A DNA stretch of 64,000 nt. It comes from an uncultured Pelagibacteraceae bacterium. GTDB lineage: Bacteria > Pseudomonadota > Alphaproteobacteria > Pelagibacterales > Pelagibacteraceae. The notes under the pieces were generated by a model that was not told where the DNA came from, did not search any database, and saw only the letters and a list, made by a program, of their open reading frames with translations. Location: NCBI GenBank assembly GCA_902523185.1, contig CABYYJ010000003.1, positions 41,190-105,189 of the forward strand, in the 5' to 3' direction. A program made the position numbers and the translations under genes. Shown one piece after another: positions 20,254-32,429 of this stretch. Position 1 is the stretch's first letter. Each line of letters opens with the position of its first letter.

Positions 20254-20273
20254 TAACTTGATCAAGTTATACT
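20254..20273 (+). promoter_or_regulatory. 16-bp perfect palindrome overlapping a -10-like box, upstream of atpH
   Basis: TAACTTGATCAAGTTA at 20254-20269 equals its own reverse complement. The hexamer TATACT (20268-20273) overlaps its right edge, about 50 bases before the atpH ATG at 20323. The layout fits an operator for a dimeric regulator on the ATP synthase promoter, but no clear -35 box was found and the regulator is unknown. Having no loop, it is unlikely to act as an RNA hairpin terminator for priA. Confidence 0.45.
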
Positions 20274-20322
20274 CTTATGGTACGACGACAACATAATTTC
20301 ACAATAAATTCAGACAATTAAA

Positions 20323-20880
20323 ATGAGTACAAAAAAAACTTTCTCAACTGAAACTTCAGAAAGATATTCACGCGCCTTATTTGAGGTATCAAAAGAGTCT
20401 AACGAAATTGAAAAAGTAGAAGCTGACGTTAAAATTTTTCAATCTATTTTTGATACAAATGTAGAATTAAAAAATTTTATTAAAGATCCAACATATAGTA
20501 TCAAACAACAAAACCAAGTAATTGATCAGTTGGCAAAACAACTAAATTTTTCAAAAAATCTAAAAAATTTTCTCTTACTTTTAATCGAAAAACGTAGAAT
20601 TTTCTTCGTCAAGAAAGTATTTGATAATTTTCTCAAACTTTGTGCAAATAAAAGAGGTGAAATTAATGCGTCTTTAATTTCATCAAAGGAGTTGTCTAAT
20701 GCTGAATTGGATCAAATAAATAAAGACTTATCAGAAACAATGGGATCCGCTTTAAAATTTGACTACAAAGTAGATAAAAGCTTAATCGGCGGCCTAAAAT
20801 TACAACTAGGTAGTTTTATGATAGATACATCTATTAAAAATAAATTAAAAAAATATGAACAAATAATGTTAGAAGATTAA
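20323..20880 (+). CDS. atpH: F1F0 ATP synthase delta subunit
   Basis: Stator subunit linking F1 to the peripheral stalk. The 185 residues start [15 protein letters not shown] (about 13 in), the typical OSCP/delta N-terminus, and end with [27 protein letters not shown], the C-terminal signature. First of five F1 genes, in the alphaproteobacterial order delta-alpha-gamma-beta-epsilon. F0 genes are not in this window, as expected for the group. One base separates it from atpA. Confidence 0.95.
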   Translation: MSTKKTFSTETSERYSRALFEVSKESNEIEKVEADVKIFQSIFDTNVELKNFIKDPTYSIKQQNQVIDQLAKQLNFSKNLKNFLLLLIEKRRIFFVKKVFDNFLKLCANKRGEINASLISSKELSNAELDQINKDLSETMGSALKFDYKVDKSLIGGLKLQLGSFMIDTSIKNKLKKYEQIMLED

Positions 20881-20881
20881 T

Positions 20882-22410
20882 ATGGCTATAAATCCATCTG
20901 AAGTAACAAAATTATTAAAAGATCAAATAAAAAACTTTGGTGAAAAAGCTGAGGTATCTGAGATAGGGAAGGTCCTCTCAGTAGGAGATGGTATTGCACG
21001 TGTCTTTGGATTGGATAATGTTCAAGCAGGTGAAATGGTAGAATTCGAAGATGGCTCGAAAGGGATGGCTTTAAATTTAGAGAACGATAATGTTGGAGTT
21101 GTTATATTTGGGGACGACAGAAATATAAAAGAGGGAGACACCATTAAAAGAACAAACGCAATTGTAGACGTTCCCGTTGGTAAAGAATTATTGGGTAGAG
21201 TAGTTGATGGACTAGGTAATCCAATTGATGGTAAAGGTCCACTATCTGCTAAAAATAGAAAAAGAGTTGAAGTAAAAGCTCCTGGAATTATCCCAAGACA
21301 ATCAGTAAATGAACCTATGCAAACAGGATTGAAATCAATTGACTCACTAATACCTATTGGTAGGGGTCAAAGAGAGTTAATAATTGGGGATAGACAGACT
21401 GGCAAAACTGCCGTAGCAATTGATGCGATTATCAATCAAAAGAAAATTAATGAGTCTTCGGATGAAAAGAAAAAATTATACTGTGTGTATGTAGCAATAG
21501 GTCAGAAACGCTCAACTGTAGCACAAATAACTAAAACTTTAGAGGAGGCCGGAGCACTTGAATATACTACTATTGTTGCCGCTACTGCCTCAGACTCAGC
21601 ACCATTACAATTTTTAGCCCCTTACACAGGTTGTACAATCGGTGAGTATTTTAGAGATAACGGTATGCACGCTTTAATCGTTTACGATGATTTATCAAAA
21701 CAAGCAGTGGCATACAGACAGATGTCCTTGTTGCTTCGAAGACCACCTGGCAGAGAAGCATATCCTGGTGACGTATTTTATTTACATAGCAGATTATTAG
21801 AAAGAGCTGCTAAACTTAACGATAAAAGTGGTGGAGGATCTTTGACTGCATTACCAATAATCGAAACTCAAGCTGGTGATGTTTCAGCTTATATTCCAAC
21901 TAATGTAATTTCAATTACTGATGGACAAATATTTTTAGAGACAGAATTGTTTAATCAAGGGATACGCCCAGCTGTTAATGTTGGTCTATCAGTTTCAAGG
22001 GTGGGATCAGCTGCTCAAACCAAGGCAATGAAAAAAGTAGCGGGTTCAATAAAGTTAGAACTCGCTCAATATAGGGAAATGGCAGCTTTTGCACAATTTG
22101 GTTCTGATCTTGATGCTTCAACTCAGCAATTATTAAATAGAGGAGCAAAACTTACAGAACTTCTTAAACAGAATCAATACTCTCCGATGACTGTGGCAGA
22201 GCAAGTTATCTCAGTTTATACTGGGGTAAAAGGTTACTTAGACAATGTAGATTTAAATAAAATCAAAGACTTTGAAAGTGGTGTTTTTGAAAAAATTAAA
22301 TCTGAAAAACCTGAGATAATCGAAGAAATCCAATCATCTGGAAAACTTAATGAAACCACAGAGCAACTTTTATCAAAAACAATAGAGGAATATAAGGAAC
22401 ATCATAAATA

Positions 22411-22411
<1 letters not shown>
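20882..22411 (+). CDS. atpA: F1F0 ATP synthase alpha subunit
   Basis: Regulatory nucleotide-binding subunit of F1. The 509 residues carry Walker A in GDRQTGKT (about 169-176), the signature [14 protein letters not shown], and the N-terminal beta-barrel. Length is standard. The stop overlaps the atpG start as TAATG. Confidence 0.98.
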
Positions 22412-24709
<2,298 letters not shown>

Positions 24710-24710
<1 letters not shown>

Positions 24711-25099
24711 TGTCTGAACAATTTACCGTTGAAATAATTTCACCGAATGAACAAACTTTAAAAACAGAAGCAAGAGAGGTTTCACTTCCTGCATTTGAGG
24801 GTGAGGTAGGAATTTTGAAAAATCATATTCCTTTAATTACTTTTTTAAGACCTGGACTAATCAAAATTTTTAATGAAACAGATCAAATTTATTTTGTAGA
24901 AGATGGAACAGTAGAATTTGCTAATAATAACCTTTTAATATTGACTTCTACTGCTAAACTAATGAGTAGTATAGACAAGAAATCTCTAGAAGATTTAATT
25001 AATGAGGCTGAGGATAAAATTAATGATAGCGAAATTTCAGATAAAGAAAGATATTTACTATCTTACAAAATTGATACTTTAAAAAATATTAATCTATAA
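24710..25099 (+). CDS. atpC: F1F0 ATP synthase epsilon subunit
   Basis: Rotor-stalk and inhibitory subunit. The 129 residues begin FTVEIISPNEQTLKTEAREVSLPAFEGEVGILKNHIPLI, the epsilon beta-sandwich, followed by a short helical C-terminus. The gene ends inside the convergent rppH, overlapping it by 11 bases, so there is no space for a conventional terminator between the two units. Confidence 0.95.
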
Positions 25100-25559
25100 A
25101 CTTTTTTATTTCTTCTAAAAGTTTCAAATATAAATTTTTCTTAAAATCAACAATTACATCTGGAAGACTACTTGGTGAAATCCATTTCCACTCTATAAAT
25201 TCTGGATGTTTTGTTTTAAGATTTATCTCGTCTTCTTTACCGAAAAATTTAGTAATAAACCATTTCTGTTTTTGACCTTTATATTTACCTTTCCATATTA
25301 TTCCAACTAGTTCTTTAGGTAGTGTATATTCAAAATAGCCATCAATTTCTTTAATAACTTTTATACTTTTTATACTTGTTTCTTCATAAAGCTCTCTTTT
25401 CATGGCAGAAAGGTAGTCTTCTCCTTGATTTAAACCTCCTTGAGGCATTTGCCATTTATCTATTGGATTATCCTTTCTTTTACCTACGAATATCTTATTT
25501 GATTTATTTAAAATTATTACACCTACACCATTACGCATAGGAAGCAGATTTTTTTTCAT
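25089..25559 (-). CDS. rppH: RNA pyrophosphohydrolase (Nudix)
   Basis: Removes pyrophosphate from the 5' end of triphosphorylated RNA to start decay; alphaproteobacterial members are also called NudH or Ap4A hydrolases. The 156 residues have the RppH signature NKIFVGKR and DKWQMPQGG, and a Nudix box from Gly41 to Ile63 that fits G-x5-E-x7-REUxEExGU except that the last Gly is Ser62. Last gene of the minus-strand obg-to-rppH run, two bases after ctpA. It overlaps atpC by 11 bases, tail to tail. Confidence 0.92.
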   Translation of the reverse strand: MKKNLLPMRNGVGVIILNKSNKIFVGKRKDNPIDKWQMPQGGLNQGEDYLSAMKRELYEETSIKSIKVIKEIDGYFEYTLPKELVGIIWKGKYKGQKQKWFITKFFGKEDEINLKTKHPEFIEWKWISPSSLPDVIVDFKKNLYLKLLEEIKKFID

Positions 25560-25561
25560 TT

Positions 25562-26698
25562 TTAAGAGGTCAAAAGTCTTATGGCGTAGTTCAATTGATT
25601 ATCTTTTTCAGAATTAATTTGAAAGTCACTATTATCCTCTTCTACATAAATATCTGGCGTTACTCCAACCTCTGAAATAGATTTTCCTGATGGCAAATAG
25701 TATTTTGAAATTGTCAATCTCATACCTCCACCATTTTTTAATGGTATAATGGACTGCACTGATCCTTTTCCATAAGAGTTTTCACCTAAAATTATAGCTC
25801 GTTTGTGATCTTTTAGTGCTCCAGCAAAAATTTCAGAAGCAGAGGCGGAACCATTATTTATCAAAACTACGATTGGCTTACCACCTATTTCATCACCTCT
25901 TCTCGCAAAAAACTTTCTAGTTTCTGAAATTTTTCTTCCTTTTGTTGAAACTATCTCTCCATCATTTAAGAAAAAGTCAGTTATGTTTATTGCTTGGTTC
26001 AAAAGACCACCTGGATTATTTCTTAAATCAAGCAAATAACCTTTAATTTTCATGTCTTTTTCAAACTTTTTTACAGTTTTTAAAAATTGTTTGTCGCTGT
26101 TTTCGTTGAAAGACTTCAATCTAATATAACCAAGGTTTTTATTTTTACCTAATATTTCAGAGCTAACCGATTGAATCTCTATTATCTTTCTCACAATCTT
26201 AAATTCTAGAGGTTTTTTTACGTTTTTCCTTCTGACAGTTAAGTTTATCGAAGTTCCAACTGGTCCACGCATTAATTTAACCGCCTCTAATAGAGACTTA
26301 CCTTGGACTTGTTCTTTTCCAATTTTTACAATGTAGTCACCAGCTTTAATTCCAGCTTGTGCAGCAGGTGTGTCGTCTATTGGAGAAATTACCTTTACCA
26401 CTCCAGCCTCCATGCCGATTTCTATTCCAAGGCCTCCAAACTCTCCTCTAGTATCAGTTTGCATTTCTTTAAAAAGTTCAGGACTCATATAAGCAGAATA
26501 AGGATCCAAAGATTGTAAAACTCCATTTATTGCTGACTCCATAATTTCAGATTGATCCACCTCATCCACGTATTCTTTTTTAATATTTTCCAAAACTTCT
26601 CCGAATAAATCTATTTTTTCGTAGAGTTCATTTTTAGCGTAAGATTTTGAAATAAAAAAAATAAATGATATTAAAAAAATTATTAATATTTTTTTCAT
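25562..26698 (-). CDS. ctpA: Carboxyl-terminal processing protease (S41) with PDZ domain
   Basis: Periplasmic serine protease that trims C-termini of envelope proteins. The 378 residues have a signal peptide (about 1-21), a PDZ domain (about 85-155) and the S41 catalytic domain. Ser286 in NNGSASASEI and Lys311 in NSYGKGSVQ are 25 residues apart, as in E. coli Prc. The ATG overlaps the rsfS stop (ATGA). The neighbours rsfS and rppH are conserved in alphaproteobacteria. Confidence 0.95.
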   Translation of the reverse strand: MKKILIIFLISFIFFISKSYAKNELYEKIDLFGEVLENIKKEYVDEVDQSEIMESAINGVLQSLDPYSAYMSPELFKEMQTDTRGEFGGLGIEIGMEAGVVKVISPIDDTPAAQAGIKAGDYIVKIGKEQVQGKSLLEAVKLMRGPVGTSINLTVRRKNVKKPLEFKIVRKIIEIQSVSSEILGKNKNLGYIRLKSFNENSDKQFLKTVKKFEKDMKIKGYLLDLRNNPGGLLNQAINITDFFLNDGEIVSTKGRKISETRKFFARRGDEIGGKPIVVLINNGSASASEIFAGALKDHKRAIILGENSYGKGSVQSIIPLKNGGGMRLTISKYYLPSGKSISEVGVTPDIYVEEDNSDFQINSEKDNQLNYAIRLLTS

Positions 26699-27045
26699 AT
26701 CATCGCCTTCTCTTTTGGAATTTGCTCAGACCACATATTTTCTAAATCATAAAATTCTCTCTTCTCTGGATGAAAAATGTGAACAATTACATCTTGAGTG
26801 TCAACTAATTTCCAATCATTACTGTTTTTTCCTTCAATACGACAATTGTCTATTCCTAGTTTTTTTAATTGGGTCACAAGAATTTCAGATAAGGCCTGCA
26901 AATGTCTTGAAGATGTTCCAGATGCTATAATCATATAATCAGCTATGTATGATTTATTTTTTAAATCAATACATGTTATATTTTGAGCTTTGTTATCGTC
27001 TAATATTCTTTTTATATTATTTTTAATTTCGGTTATTCCCATCAT
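26695..27045 (-). CDS. rsfS: Ribosomal silencing factor RsfS
   Basis: Binds ribosomal protein L14 and blocks subunit joining under starvation. The 116 residues contain the family core DLKNKSYIADYMIIASGTSSRHLQAL and the C-terminal WKLVDTQDVIVHIFHPEKREFYDLENMW. It starts MMG; the first ATG (27045) overlaps the nadD stop as ATGA. Placement between nadD and ctpA is the common bacterial arrangement. Confidence 0.95.
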   Translation of the reverse strand: MMGITEIKNNIKRILDDNKAQNITCIDLKNKSYIADYMIIASGTSSRHLQALSEILVTQLKKLGIDNCRIEGKNSNDWKLVDTQDVIVHIFHPEKREFYDLENMWSEQIPKEKAMI

Positions 27046-27584
27046 ACATTTAATTTTGATCGCTTTTTTAATTGCGTTGATGATATGGATATTGGCTTAT
27101 TTTTTATGAATATAATTCTATTTTTAAAATTCTTAACCACAATTGTTTTCATTCCTTTTCTATCATATCCTTTTCTAGAAAAAACTGTTAAATTTACTAT
27201 TTTTACTATTTTTTTCCAGCTTTTCCATCTATGAAATTGCGATAAATTATCAGAACCAATTAAAAAGAAAATGTTTTTAATTTTCTTTTTTTTTATAAAA
27301 TAATTTATTACATCAACAATTCTAGAAGATTTGATGATATTATCTAGATAAATTATTTTAATTTTTTTTTGAGTTCTTGTTATTTTTTTTGAATATTCAA
27401 TTCTTTCATCTAAAGAGTAAAAAGTTTTACTTTTGAAGGGATTTTTTCTTGTTATAACCCAGTAAATTTTTTTTAATTTTAATTTTTTTATTGCAATTTT
27501 TGAAATACTTAAGTGCCCTTTATGAGCTGGATCAAAACTACCACCTAATAAACCAATTTTTTTTTTTTGAATATTTGCCATCAA
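27042..27584 (-). CDS. nadD: Nicotinate-nucleotide adenylyltransferase
   Basis: Makes deamido-NAD from nicotinate mononucleotide and ATP. The 180 residues start with the adenylyltransferase motif GLLGGSFDPAHKGHLSI (about 11-27) and end near the ISSTQLKKR motif. It is rather short and very Lys/Ile-rich, reflecting AT bias. It abuts proA upstream with no spacer and overlaps rsfS downstream. Confidence 0.92.
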   Translation of the reverse strand: MMANIQKKKIGLLGGSFDPAHKGHLSISKIAIKKLKLKKIYWVITRKNPFKSKTFYSLDERIEYSKKITRTQKKIKIIYLDNIIKSSRIVDVINYFIKKKKIKNIFFLIGSDNLSQFHRWKSWKKIVKIVNLTVFSRKGYDRKGMKTIVVKNFKNRIIFIKNKPISISSTQLKKRSKLNV

Positions 27585-28826
27585 CTATGGTCTTACTATT
27601 CCTTTTCCAGAAACAAGGTATTTGTATGAAGTTAATTGATTTATTCCTACAGGCCCTCTTGGCGGAAGTTTGTTTGTGGAAATGCCAATTTCACCACCGA
27701 ATCCAAATTCCCCTCCATCAGCAAATTGAGTTGAAACGTTATGCATTGCAATTGAGCTATTAACACCATTTAAAAAAACCTCAGCATTTTTTTTGTTATT
27801 AGTAATAATGCTATCGGTATGCATTGTACCATATTTCAAAATATGTTTTACAGCACTCTTTACATTTTTAACAGTCTTGATTGAAATAATGGCGTCCAGA
27901 TATTCCGTCTTCCAATCTTTTTCTATAGTTTTTTTTAATTTTCCTTTAAATAGCTTATTAACTTTTTTATCAGCTCTAACTTCACAGCCTGAATTTAAAA
28001 GAGCGTTAATTATTTCTTCAGCGTGTGAGCTTAGAGCCTGTTCCTCAATAAGAAGAGTTTCAACTGCTCCACAAATACTTGTTCTTCTCATTTTTGCATT
28101 AATAATTAAATCTTTTGCCATTTTTATGTTTGCAGTTTTATCAACATAAATGTGACACAATCCTTCAAGGTGGCCAATTACGTGAACATTAGAAAATTTT
28201 TGTACTTTCGCTACAAGACCTTTCCCTCCTCTTGGTACAATTACATCAATGTAAGCACTCATTTTTGATAATAGTTGGTCTACTATTTTTCTATTTTTAC
28301 TCTCAATAAACTGCACACAGTTTTGATTGATATTATTTCTTCTTAAATTATCTCTGAACAAATTAGCTAACAATCTATTAGAATTAAAAGCTTCAGACCC
28401 TCCTCTTAAAATAGAACAGTTACCTGATTTTAAACATAATGCTGCAACATCAGCAGTAACATTAGGTCTACTTTCATATATTACACCAATTATACCAATT
28501 GGGGTTGTTACTTTTTTAATTGTCAAATTATTTGGTCTACGCCATGTTTCTAAAACTCTTCCGACTGGATCTTTAAACTTCATAATTTCATTTATTGAAT
28601 ATCTAATTCCTTCAATTCTTTTTTTGTTTAGAATAAGTCTGTCCACTAAATGCTTTCTTTTAATATTTTTAACATCTTTCAAATTTTCTTTGATTATTTG
28701 ATTAGTATTTTTTGAGAGAGACTGATTGTAATTCTCTAAAACTTTTTTAATTTTTTTATGTTTCACTTCCTTTAAATCTTCAAAGGCTTTTTTTGCATTC
28801 TTTCCAATTGTTTCTAAATAATTCAT
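27585..28826 (-). CDS. proA: Gamma-glutamyl phosphate reductase
   Basis: Second step of proline synthesis, an NADPH-dependent reduction. The 413 residues belong to the aldehyde dehydrogenase-like superfamily. Visible motifs are PIGIIGVIYESRPNVTADVAALCLKSGN, the active cysteine in RRTSICGAVETLL, and the C-terminal GGEFGFGGEIGISTNKLPPRGPVGI. It directly follows proB (adjacent stop and start), so both proline enzymes are co-expressed. Confidence 0.96.
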   Translation of the reverse strand: MNYLETIGKNAKKAFEDLKEVKHKKIKKVLENYNQSLSKNTNQIIKENLKDVKNIKRKHLVDRLILNKKRIEGIRYSINEIMKFKDPVGRVLETWRRPNNLTIKKVTTPIGIIGVIYESRPNVTADVAALCLKSGNCSILRGGSEAFNSNRLLANLFRDNLRRNNINQNCVQFIESKNRKIVDQLLSKMSAYIDVIVPRGGKGLVAKVQKFSNVHVIGHLEGLCHIYVDKTANIKMAKDLIINAKMRRTSICGAVETLLIEEQALSSHAEEIINALLNSGCEVRADKKVNKLFKGKLKKTIEKDWKTEYLDAIISIKTVKNVKSAVKHILKYGTMHTDSIITNNKKNAEVFLNGVNSSIAMHNVSTQFADGGEFGFGGEIGISTNKLPPRGPVGINQLTSYKYLVSGKGIVRP

Positions 28827-29918
28827 TTAAAATAATACCATATCATCTTTATGAATAACCTCAGTTTTACTCAGATATCCCAGAATTGCTTCGATATCTT
28901 TACTTTGTTTGCCTTTAATTTTATCTATTTCAATAGAGCTAAAAGAGGATAATCCTCTAGCTACCTGAGTTTTATTTTGATCCAAAATTATTACGTTTTC
29001 TCCTTTTTTGAAATTTCCCTTAATCTTAGTAATACCAGCTGCGAGCAAGCTTTTACCACTTGATAAAGCTTTAGCAGCACCACTATCAATATATATAGTT
29101 CCATTATAATTAAGAGATCCGATGATCCATTTTTTTCTAGCATCTAAAGTAGAAATTTTTGGCAAAAAATGTGTATATTTGTTATTTTTAATCATGTTGA
29201 AAATCGGGTTACTAACTTTACCATTTGCAATGAACATATGAGTACCTGAATTCATACAAATCTTAGCAGCGTCTAATTTTGTAGATATGCCACCTGACCC
29301 AAATTTATTTTTTTTATTATTTATAAGTGATGTGATTTTCTCATTAATTGAAGTTACCTCTCTAATAATTTTTTTACCTTTTGACTTATCATATAGTCCA
29401 TCAACATCAGAAAACAATATCAATATTTCAGCTCCAATAATTTGAGCCACTCTTGCAGCCAACCTATCATTATCTCCATATTTTATTTCGCTCGTTGCGG
29501 TCGAATCATTTTCATTTACTACAGGAATAGCCTTTAGTTTAAATAGATTATCAAAAGTCCTTCTAACATTAATAGCTCTTCTTCTTTGTTCTGTATCATC
29601 TGGACTAATTAAAATTTGGCCAGTCTTAATTTTATATTTATCAAATAGTTTCTGGAACTCACCTGCTAAATGAATTTGACCAACTGCTGCAATAGCTTGA
29701 CTCATTTCTAGTTTGATTTTCCTTTTTTTAATTTTTAGATATTTTTGGCCAAGCGCAATTGCTCCTGAAGAAACAATAACAAACTTTTTCCCTTTTCCAT
29801 ATTTCTTTATATCTCTAATAAGAGAAGTTACCCACTTTTTTTTAAAAACACCTTTAGCATCAACAACTGTAGTAGATCCAAGTTTTAAAACTATTTTATT
29901 CGTATTTTTAATTAGCAT
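28827..29918 (-). CDS. proB: Glutamate 5-kinase with PUA domain
   Basis: First step of proline synthesis. The 363 residues comprise an amino-acid kinase domain (KIVLKLGSTTVV, VVNENDSTA, FSDVDGLYDK, GSGGISTKLDAAKI) and a C-terminal PUA domain (from about residue 270, SGAAKALSSGKSLLAAGI). Feedback inhibition by proline is known for the family. Its start lies within the last 11 bases of obg. Confidence 0.96.
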   Translation of the reverse strand: MLIKNTNKIVLKLGSTTVVDAKGVFKKKWVTSLIRDIKKYGKGKKFVIVSSGAIALGQKYLKIKKRKIKLEMSQAIAAVGQIHLAGEFQKLFDKYKIKTGQILISPDDTEQRRRAINVRRTFDNLFKLKAIPVVNENDSTATSEIKYGDNDRLAARVAQIIGAEILILFSDVDGLYDKSKGKKIIREVTSINEKITSLINNKKNKFGSGGISTKLDAAKICMNSGTHMFIANGKVSNPIFNMIKNNKYTHFLPKISTLDARKKWIIGSLNYNGTIYIDSGAAKALSSGKSLLAAGITKIKGNFKKGENVIILDQNKTQVARGLSSFSSIEIDKIKGKQSKDIEAILGYLSKTEVIHKDDMVLF

Positions 29919-30891
29919 ACTTAATCAATATTTTTTTCATTCTCTGAATATCTTTATTTGAATAAACAGAAACAATTTCATATTTAGTCTTAATTTTTTT
30001 TTTGAACTCCTTTAATTTTTTATCAATTTCGTTATCCTCTAATAAATCAGACTTATTAAAAAAAATAATCTCTTTCTTTTCTATTAAATTTTTATCATAA
30101 TTAGAAAGCTCTAATTTAATTTTTTTATACGAATTAAACAAATTTTCTTCTGAAAGATCTATTAAATGAAGTAATATTTTGCATCTTTCTATATGTCTTA
30201 AAAATTTGTCTCCAAGACCAATACCTTTATGTGCGCCTTCAACTAAACCAGGAATATCAGCTAAAGTAACTTCTTTTCCTCCGTAGTAAGATACTCCCAA
30301 GTTTGGATTAATTGTTGTAAAAGGATAATCTGCTATTTTTGGTTTAGCTCTTGTTAATGCAGCAAGCAAACTAGATTTGCCAGCATTTGGCTTACCTATG
30401 ATCCCTATATCTGCAATTACTTTTAATTGAAGCCAAATCCAAAATTCTTCTCCTTGTTTTCCATTTGTTTTTTTTCTTGGAGCTCTATTTGTTGAGCTTT
30501 TAAATCTCACATTTCCAAGACCACCTTTACCACCAGATGCCACAAGATATTTCTCTTTGTTTTTGGTAAAATCATAAATTAAAGTATTATTATCCTCTTC
30601 ATAAACTTGAGTTCCCAATGGAACTTTTAAAATCAAATCTTCTCCGTTAGCTCCAGTCTTATTTCTTTTACTTCCGTGCTTTCCATGTTGAGCTTTAAAA
30701 TGTTGTGAATATCTAAAATCAATCAATGTATTAAGATTTCTATCAGATTGGATAATTATAGATCCACCATTTCCGCCGTCACCACCATCTGGTCCACCAT
30801 ACTCGACAAACTTTTCCCTTCTGAAACTTGCAGAACCTGACCCACCATTTCCAGCTTTAATATAAATCTTTGCTTGATCTAAAAATTTCAT
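29908..30891 (-). CDS. obgE: GTPase Obg/CgtA
   Basis: Essential GTPase of ribosome assembly and stress signalling. The 327 residues have the glycine-rich Obg fold (residues 1-158, many GG pairs) and a G domain with G1 GKPNAGKSS, switch region DYPFTT, G3 DIPGLVEGAHKGIGLG and G4 NKSD. There is no long C-terminal extension, as in many alphaproteobacteria. It lies downstream of rplU and rpmA, the near-universal order, with a 40-base spacer. Confidence 0.96.
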   Translation of the reverse strand: MKFLDQAKIYIKAGNGGSGSASFRREKFVEYGGPDGGDGGNGGSIIIQSDRNLNTLIDFRYSQHFKAQHGKHGSKRNKTGANGEDLILKVPLGTQVYEEDNNTLIYDFTKNKEKYLVASGGKGGLGNVRFKSSTNRAPRKKTNGKQGEEFWIWLQLKVIADIGIIGKPNAGKSSLLAALTRAKPKIADYPFTTINPNLGVSYYGGKEVTLADIPGLVEGAHKGIGLGDKFLRHIERCKILLHLIDLSEENLFNSYKKIKLELSNYDKNLIEKKEIIFFNKSDLLEDNEIDKKLKEFKKKIKTKYEIVSVYSNKDIQRMKKILIKYAN

Positions 30892-30931
30892 ACTTATTAC
30901 AATATAAATAACTTTAGCTATTTATATATAT

Positions 30932-31186
30932 TTAATTGGGGATTACAGAAACAAAAGTTCTGTTCAATTTTGATTTTTTAAATTTTACTTTTCCTTTGAT
31001 TAAAGAAAAAATCGAGTGATCTTTACCCATACCAACGTTATCACCAGGGTGAATTTTAGTTCCTCTTTGTCTTACTATGATGTTTCCAGGTATCACAATT
31101 TGATCACCATATTTTTTGACCCCAAGACGTCTACCTTTACTATCTCGGCCGTTTTTCGATGATCCACCTGCTTTTTTTGTTGCCAT
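30932..31186 (-). CDS. rpmA: Large ribosomal subunit protein bL27
   Basis: The 84 residues start [28 protein letters not shown], which is diagnostic; the flexible N-terminus reaches the peptidyl-transferase centre. It lies eight bases after rplU. The body ([27 protein letters not shown]) is fully conserved. Confidence 0.97.
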   Translation of the reverse strand: MATKKAGGSSKNGRDSKGRRLGVKKYGDQIVIPGNIIVRQRGTKIHPGDNVGMGKDHSIFSLIKGKVKFKKSKLNRTFVSVIPN

Positions 31187-31194
31187 TTAATTCC

Positions 31195-31602
31195 CTATTT
31201 TTTTACTTCCTTTTTTATAACTTTTTTTTCGTCTTTTATAGGTTTCTTTTTTTCTAATATTTTTGCCTCATCAATCACTTTACCGCCTTTTGCTAAAATT
31301 TTTGTAATTTGTATTTTTGAGTGACGTTGTCTATGACCATTTTTTTTTCTAGAATGTTTTCTTCTTCTTTTATGAAAAACTAATAATGTTCGATCTTTAA
31401 CATTATCTAAAAGTTTAGCTTCTACCGTAGCTCCTTCTACTCTAGGGCTTCCAACTTCTGTACTTTTGTCATCGTTTAATAGCAAAACATTATCAAATTT
31501 TATAGTTTGTCCAACTTTGACGTTAAGTTTTTCAATTTCTAATATTTTACTCGCAGATACTTTATACTGCTTTCCACCTGTTTCAATTATAGCAAATGAC
31601 AT
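31195..31602 (-). CDS. rplU: Large ribosomal subunit protein bL21, with Lys-rich tail
   Basis: The 135 residues begin SFAIIETGGKQYKVSASKILEIEKL and contain HKRRRKHSRKKNGHRQRHSKIQI, the bL21 RNA-binding region. The family is usually about 103 residues; the extra C-terminal 30 or so residues (EKKKPIKDEKKVIKKEVKK) are low-complexity and Lys-rich, as in other alphaproteobacterial L21 proteins that carry tails. First gene of the long minus-strand unit, behind its own promoter. Confidence 0.96.
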   Translation of the reverse strand: MSFAIIETGGKQYKVSASKILEIEKLNVKVGQTIKFDNVLLLNDDKSTEVGSPRVEGATVEAKLLDNVKDRTLLVFHKRRRKHSRKKNGHRQRHSKIQITKILAKGGKVIDEAKILEKKKPIKDEKKVIKKEVKK

Positions 31603-31630
31603 AAAATTTCTCTATTTTTAATTTCCACGC

Positions 31631-31658
31631 AATATAGCCTTCAGTGCTAACAAGTCAA
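31631..31658 (-). promoter_or_regulatory. Putative sigma-70 promoter of the rplU operon
   Basis: Read on the minus strand, TTGACT (31658-31653) and TATATT (31636-31631) are separated by 16 bases, in the 67-base gap between gloB and rplU. It ends about 29 bases before the rplU start at 31602. It would drive rplU, rpmA, obg and probably the downstream proB to rppH genes. Prediction from sequence only. Confidence 0.55.
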
Positions 31659-31669
31659 GAATATAGAAG

Positions 31670-32428
31670 TTAAAAAGTATCCTTTAAATCTCGTAATTTT
31701 GAAAAAACTTCAACTTCAGATGAATCATTAAGGCCTAAAGTAGACTTAATTTCAGGATCATTACACCTTAAGAAAATGTTTGTTCTAATTTCCTGATCTA
31801 AAGTAGATGGTATAGTTGGGCGATTAGATTTTAATTTTTTAAGAACATCGATTTCTCTTTCTTTTAAAAAGGTATTATTAGGATCGTAAGCCAAACAGAA
31901 ATTCAAATTTGATTTTGTGTACTCATGTCCACAATAGATTTTAGTATCAAGCGGAAGGTTTTTAATTTTATTTAGAGATTTAAGCATTTCTTTATGAGTA
32001 CCCTCAAAAATTCTACCACATCCTAATGAAAATAATGTATCTCCGGTAAAAGCAACTTTTTCCTTACTAAAAAAAAAAACAATGTGGCCTTTAGTGTGAC
32101 CCGGAACAAAAATTACCTCAAATTCCAAATTTCCAATCTTTTGTTTTTGATTTTCCTTAAGCAACATATCTATTCCTGGAATACGATCTTTATCTGAGTT
32201 TGAACCTAAAATCTTCGAATTATATTTTTTTTTAAGTTCTAAGTTCGCACCAACGTGATCAGCGTGATGATGAGTATTTAGAATAAAATCAAGCTTTTTG
32301 TATTTATTGATTACTTTATCACAAGCCTCAAATTCAGCAGGATCTACTATTGAAATAGTGTTCGATTTTTTTTCATAAATTAGATAACTATAATTATCAC
32401 TCAGACATGGAATAATTTCTATTATCAT
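31670..32428 (-). CDS. gloB: Hydroxyacylglutathione hydrolase (glyoxalase II)
   Basis: Hydrolyses S-lactoylglutathione in methylglyoxal detoxification. The 252-residue metallo-beta-lactamase-fold protein has the metal motif THHHADH (about 52-58), further ligands in VPGHTKGHI and FTGDTLFSLGCGRIFEG, and YCGHEYT near the C-terminus. Length and motif order match GloB. It is one base from metW; that neighbourhood also occurs in other alphaproteobacteria. Confidence 0.93.
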   Translation of the reverse strand: MIIEIIPCLSDNYSYLIYEKKSNTISIVDPAEFEACDKVINKYKKLDFILNTHHHADHVGANLELKKKYNSKILGSNSDKDRIPGIDMLLKENQKQKIGNLEFEVIFVPGHTKGHIVFFFSKEKVAFTGDTLFSLGCGRIFEGTHKEMLKSLNKIKNLPLDTKIYCGHEYTKSNLNFCLAYDPNNTFLKEREIDVLKKLKSNRPTIPSTLDQEIRTNIFLRCNDPEIKSTLGLNDSSEVEVFSKLRDLKDTF

Positions 32429-32429
32429 T

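Noticed and set aside
20242..20322. Palindrome at 20254-20269 as the priA terminator
   Set aside because: A self-complementary 16-mer without loop bases and without a following T run does not make a good intrinsic terminator.
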